A program made the position numbers and the translations under genes. A stretch of 64,000 bases of DNA from Cyathus striatus (lineage: Eukaryota > Basidiomycota > Agaricomycetes > Agaricales > Nidulariaceae): contig JAOVFP010000003.1 in the NCBI GenBank assembly GCA_025738555.1, positions 682,001 through 746,000 of the forward strand. The letters are read 5' to 3'. Position 1 is the first letter of the stretch. Each line of letters starts with the position of its first letter. Below, in pieces: positions 61,078-64,000 of this stretch. The notes below the pieces were generated by a model that was given only the letters and a program-made list of their open reading frames with translations, searched no databases and was not told the DNA's origin.

Positions 61078-61560
61078 CAATTATATTAAACTATGGCTGG
61101 TCTCGATTTGAACTATTCATTCTACATTCACATTAGAACTAACCTTTCCAAAGCACCCATCATACGCCAACGCACACCTATTCGAAACAGCCTTCAACTT
61201 CTTCGCCTCCTTCACAAACCGTTTATCATCAATACAATCAGCCTTATCACCGTCTCCCTTACCCCCACCTCCACCCAACTTATCCAAAGCCAAACCAGCA
61301 GATACACGTATATCCAAAACATATGTTGGACAATACAAGAGTGCATTGCTTTGAATATGAGGGCGTGGAGAATGAAGCGGGGAACGAGTGGGGAGCGTGT
61401 GGAGATGTCACGTGCCTGAAGAGCCTGCCCTAAATGTTTTCATATCCAATAAATAGAAAGCGGGTGTTGCGGGTTCTTTCCTTTGTACTCTCATTACCTC
61501 GACACAACATAGATATAGTTGAAGTAGATATAGTAGCTACCGTAGATACTTTAGCATACA
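61078..61560. promoter_or_regulatory. Spacer and probable promoter of the Spt5-like gene
   Basis: No gene supported. AGCCTGCCCTAAATGTTTTC at about 61420-61441 resembles half of the palindromes at 54.9 and 58.9 kb. The promoter role is inferred from position. Confidence 0.3.
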
Positions 61561-64000
61561 ATGGCCGAAGACAACTGTGCACTGAATCAAGATGGTTCTT
61601 TGAAAGACGCGAGCCAGATTCAATGGTACTTTGACCCTGATGATGAAGTATCTCAAAATCAGGTACCTCAACCTCGGCGGAGAAAAACAAAGAGAGCTAA
61701 AGTAGCGGTAACGAAACCATCTCAATATAGTAACGCAATTGCTAACTTCAGGGTATAGACGTTTTTAGATCTGGAAGCTCAAGTGGCTTCCGGCTCGGAG
61801 GATGAAAATGACGAAGAGGAACCGGACGGTATGTATATCAAATAGCAATACCTGAATGCAACATGCTGATTGAGAACTATTTTTATAGAATTTATTGTAG
61901 ATAGCGAAGAAAATGACGATGAAGATCCCAACGTTCCTGTTTGTCGGCTGGAGCTAGCACGCTCGGTTCAAGCTGAACGACAGCCAGAAATTATCGGCCG
62001 TCTCTATGAAAAGTATGTCCTCTCACGCGGAGGTGCACATTCGCACGCTGGACCTAGTTCAACAACCGTCGTAAGCAAGCACAATGTCGCCCATCGCGGT
62101 CGAGTAGCTCGGGACTGGTCCCTTTATGACATACCAGTTAAGGTAAGTGAGTTGTCACCAGATCTGACGAGTATCTGGCTCACATTTTGTAGAATGGATC
62201 GGAGGAACGGATTGTATACCAGCTCAATTTACATGCTGGCCCCAAGCACATTCGAAGTGCCTTTGCATTGTCCGTTATCCCGGGGCACGTTTACGCAGAG
62301 GCTCTTAATCTTGAAGACCTGAAGAAATTTACCAAAATCTTTGGTGACGTCGACCAGTTCCGTATTCGTCCTGCACCAAATATTATGTGGGATTCTTACT
62401 TTGGAAACGTTGGCGCGAGCTATACACCCTACAAGCATACTTGGGTACGACTCAAAGGAAAATTTCGATATGATCTGGCGTTTATTATAAACGTCTGCGA
62501 TCGCACATTTCGGATTGACGTCGTTCAGTTGCCTCGAGTAGAATACACGGATTCATCGAAACGAAAGCAGTCGTCGTCGAGCTCGAAACCAGCCTGCGAG
62601 CTATTCAACCCTGAACTTGCAAGGCAAGCATGCCCGGAAAAGTTCAAAGTTGAATATGAAGACGCCAATAATAAAATTATTAAAAGATATATATTTCGAG
62701 GATCATTTTATACTGCCGATGGTTTCTTACTACGTCGGAAAGTCGATTCTGACGAGCACTATCAAGTCGAAGGGACACCGACAATGGAAGAACTGAGATC
62801 CTTTGATCGCTGTAGCCAAGTTCCTAAGGAGGTTTTGGAACAGACAAGACGTGCGGTATTATCGGCAAATATACGTATACGCGATCAGGTAAAGGTTGTC
62901 CTCCAAGGAATAGTTTCTCTGGCCTTCGTGGAAGATATCACAGAAGAAAACACGACGATTAGGCTCTTCCATTCACCGGATGTTCTCTTCGAATATCCAT
63001 TAAATTTACTTGAGAAGTGCTTCAAGATTGGCGACGGAGTTAGGGTAAAGTCGGGCGAACACAAAGGAGTTGTCGGTATGGTCACAAATGTGGAGGCGTG
63101 TGGGCATGTAGGCGAGGAAAATATTACAATTGTCGCCTTTCTGTTAAAGAAGGTAACTTTAAACCCATTTATTCCAGAGTATTTTTATTCTAACCGACTA
63201 AGCAGGGAAAACATGTACCAGTTCGCTCCTCAGATTTGGACTTCTGTAGCGAAGTTCATAGAAATAGTACGTTTAGGTGGGAAGATAGTAATGACACAAG
63301 CACCCCAGATGCATCTGGGAGTCGGACTATTGAGGATAGGCTCATGCGTAATGATCCATATCGGTCGCTTTATGGGCTATATGGCGTGGTTACTTCCGGT
63401 CCTCAAAAGGGGGACATTGGGATACTAAAGTGTGTTAACGCCAATGGTCGCGCCGAGCTTGAAGTTGAAGCCCGCCTGATAAGTACGAGCAAACTTGAGG
63501 AGGTTTCAATAATGGATTTATATATTCCTGGGTATTTACGTATCTCAATATGTATTCCAATCTATAAAACTAATAAATTATTACAGATATAACATTTCAA
63601 ATATACTGCCATTTGACCTCGAAGGAGCTACAGATCATCCTTCACGGAATGTCTGTCTGACACCTGCTTGGGAAAATGATTCTGGATCGGGTCCCAAACA
63701 CCAGCTTGGGATCCTAACTCAAGAACCCCGCAAGTAAGTACTTATAATTACATTTGCAAAGGATTAATTCTTGATCATATTCGGCTTAGATTTCCAATGT
63801 TGTATCCGCCGAAGAGCTTGCCTACCCCCATCGAAGTTAGTTACTCATTTTGATGTTGTCGCACGTCACTAATAGCAGTTTATAGTTCCAGAAAACATAG
63901 CTTCAACGTCTGCTTTGCAAGCATCTGCTCCTCTTCCAGACTCGATGAGAACAGCTGTTATTGGTGAAGGGTCATCTGCTCATGACGCTTCAACAGATGC
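61561..64000 (+). CDS. Spt5-like NGN/KOW protein, 3' end beyond window
   Basis: Acidic N-terminus (DPDDE, EDENDEEEPDEFIVDSEEND) as in Spt5. An NGN-like domain follows from 62193 (GSEERIVYQLNLHAGPKHI, RSAFALSVIPGHVYAEA). Then come KFRYDLAFIINVCDRTFRID and a KOW motif at ~63025-63080 (GDGVRVKSGEHKGVVGMVTN), with a second KOW at ~63385-63460 (GLYGVVTSGPQKGDIGILK). Spt5 binds RNA polymerase as an elongation factor; this looks like a diverged, accessory relative. Clear introns end at 61888 and 62192. Near 61756 a TAG interrupts FRV...TFLDLEAQV; either it is a nonsense change or a 39-nt intron (from 61728) removes it. Exon joints after 63152 are unresolved. The gene continues past 64000. Confidence 0.68.

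Overview
The window reads as accessory, transposon-rich DNA from a mushroom-forming basidiomycete (Agaricomycetes). The evidence is: short (about 40-60 nt) GT-AG introns in nearly every gene; a KDZ transposase with its CxC2 cysteine cluster; a CACTA-type transposase; a Helitron Rep remnant; two WD40 genes; an Spt5-like NGN/KOW gene; and several orphan families I recognise as typical of Agaricomycetes (the WW...QP...WR family, two copies of a PKPRGE(L/A)G family, and a GLPSNYYDQTWY family). No housekeeping gene is evident.

Layout. 1-12.3 kb: a foldback MITE, a decayed Helitron Rep gene, a 315-bp MITE, a lone terminal exon and a 1.5-kb inverted-repeat element made of GCATGAG-type units. 12.36-30.03 kb: one giant DNA transposon with inverted terminal arms of about 1.1 and 1.4 kb built from a ~69-bp satellite. 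It encodes an intact ten-exon KDZ transposase (1,170 codons by my splice model) and about 11 kb of cargo, including a damaged Agaricomycete orphan gene and low-complexity DNA. 30-46 kb: a second GCATGAG-type element, a multi-exon orphan gene with C-terminal membrane segments, mostly gene-poor DNA, one PKPRGE-family gene and a GC-rich minisatellite. 46.6-54.5 kb: a WD40 gene with a C-terminal membrane anchor, a broken CACTA transposase, the second PKPRGE-family gene and an intact 731-aa orphan gene. 54.9-58.9 kb: a large palindrome, which is a non-autonomous relative of the KDZ element. Its near-identical 1.7-1.9-kb arms carry a CpG-dense 18-bp array and surround a ~390-bp centre holding the 5' end of an 18S rRNA gene. 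59.4-64 kb: a second WD40 gene and an Spt5-like gene that runs off the window.

How it fits together. The 17.7-kb element and the 3.8-kb palindrome share their termini (TGTCAGC), the hairpins next to the termini and the GATCATAGG satellite. The simplest reading is an autonomous KDZ transposon and a non-autonomous element it could mobilise. Several genes carry stop codons or a splice-site change explained by C-to-T (G-to-A) transitions, fitting a methylated, decaying compartment. The KDZ transposase, both WD40 genes and the 731-aa gene have open, phase-consistent exon models. All coordinates and splice sites were worked out by eye.
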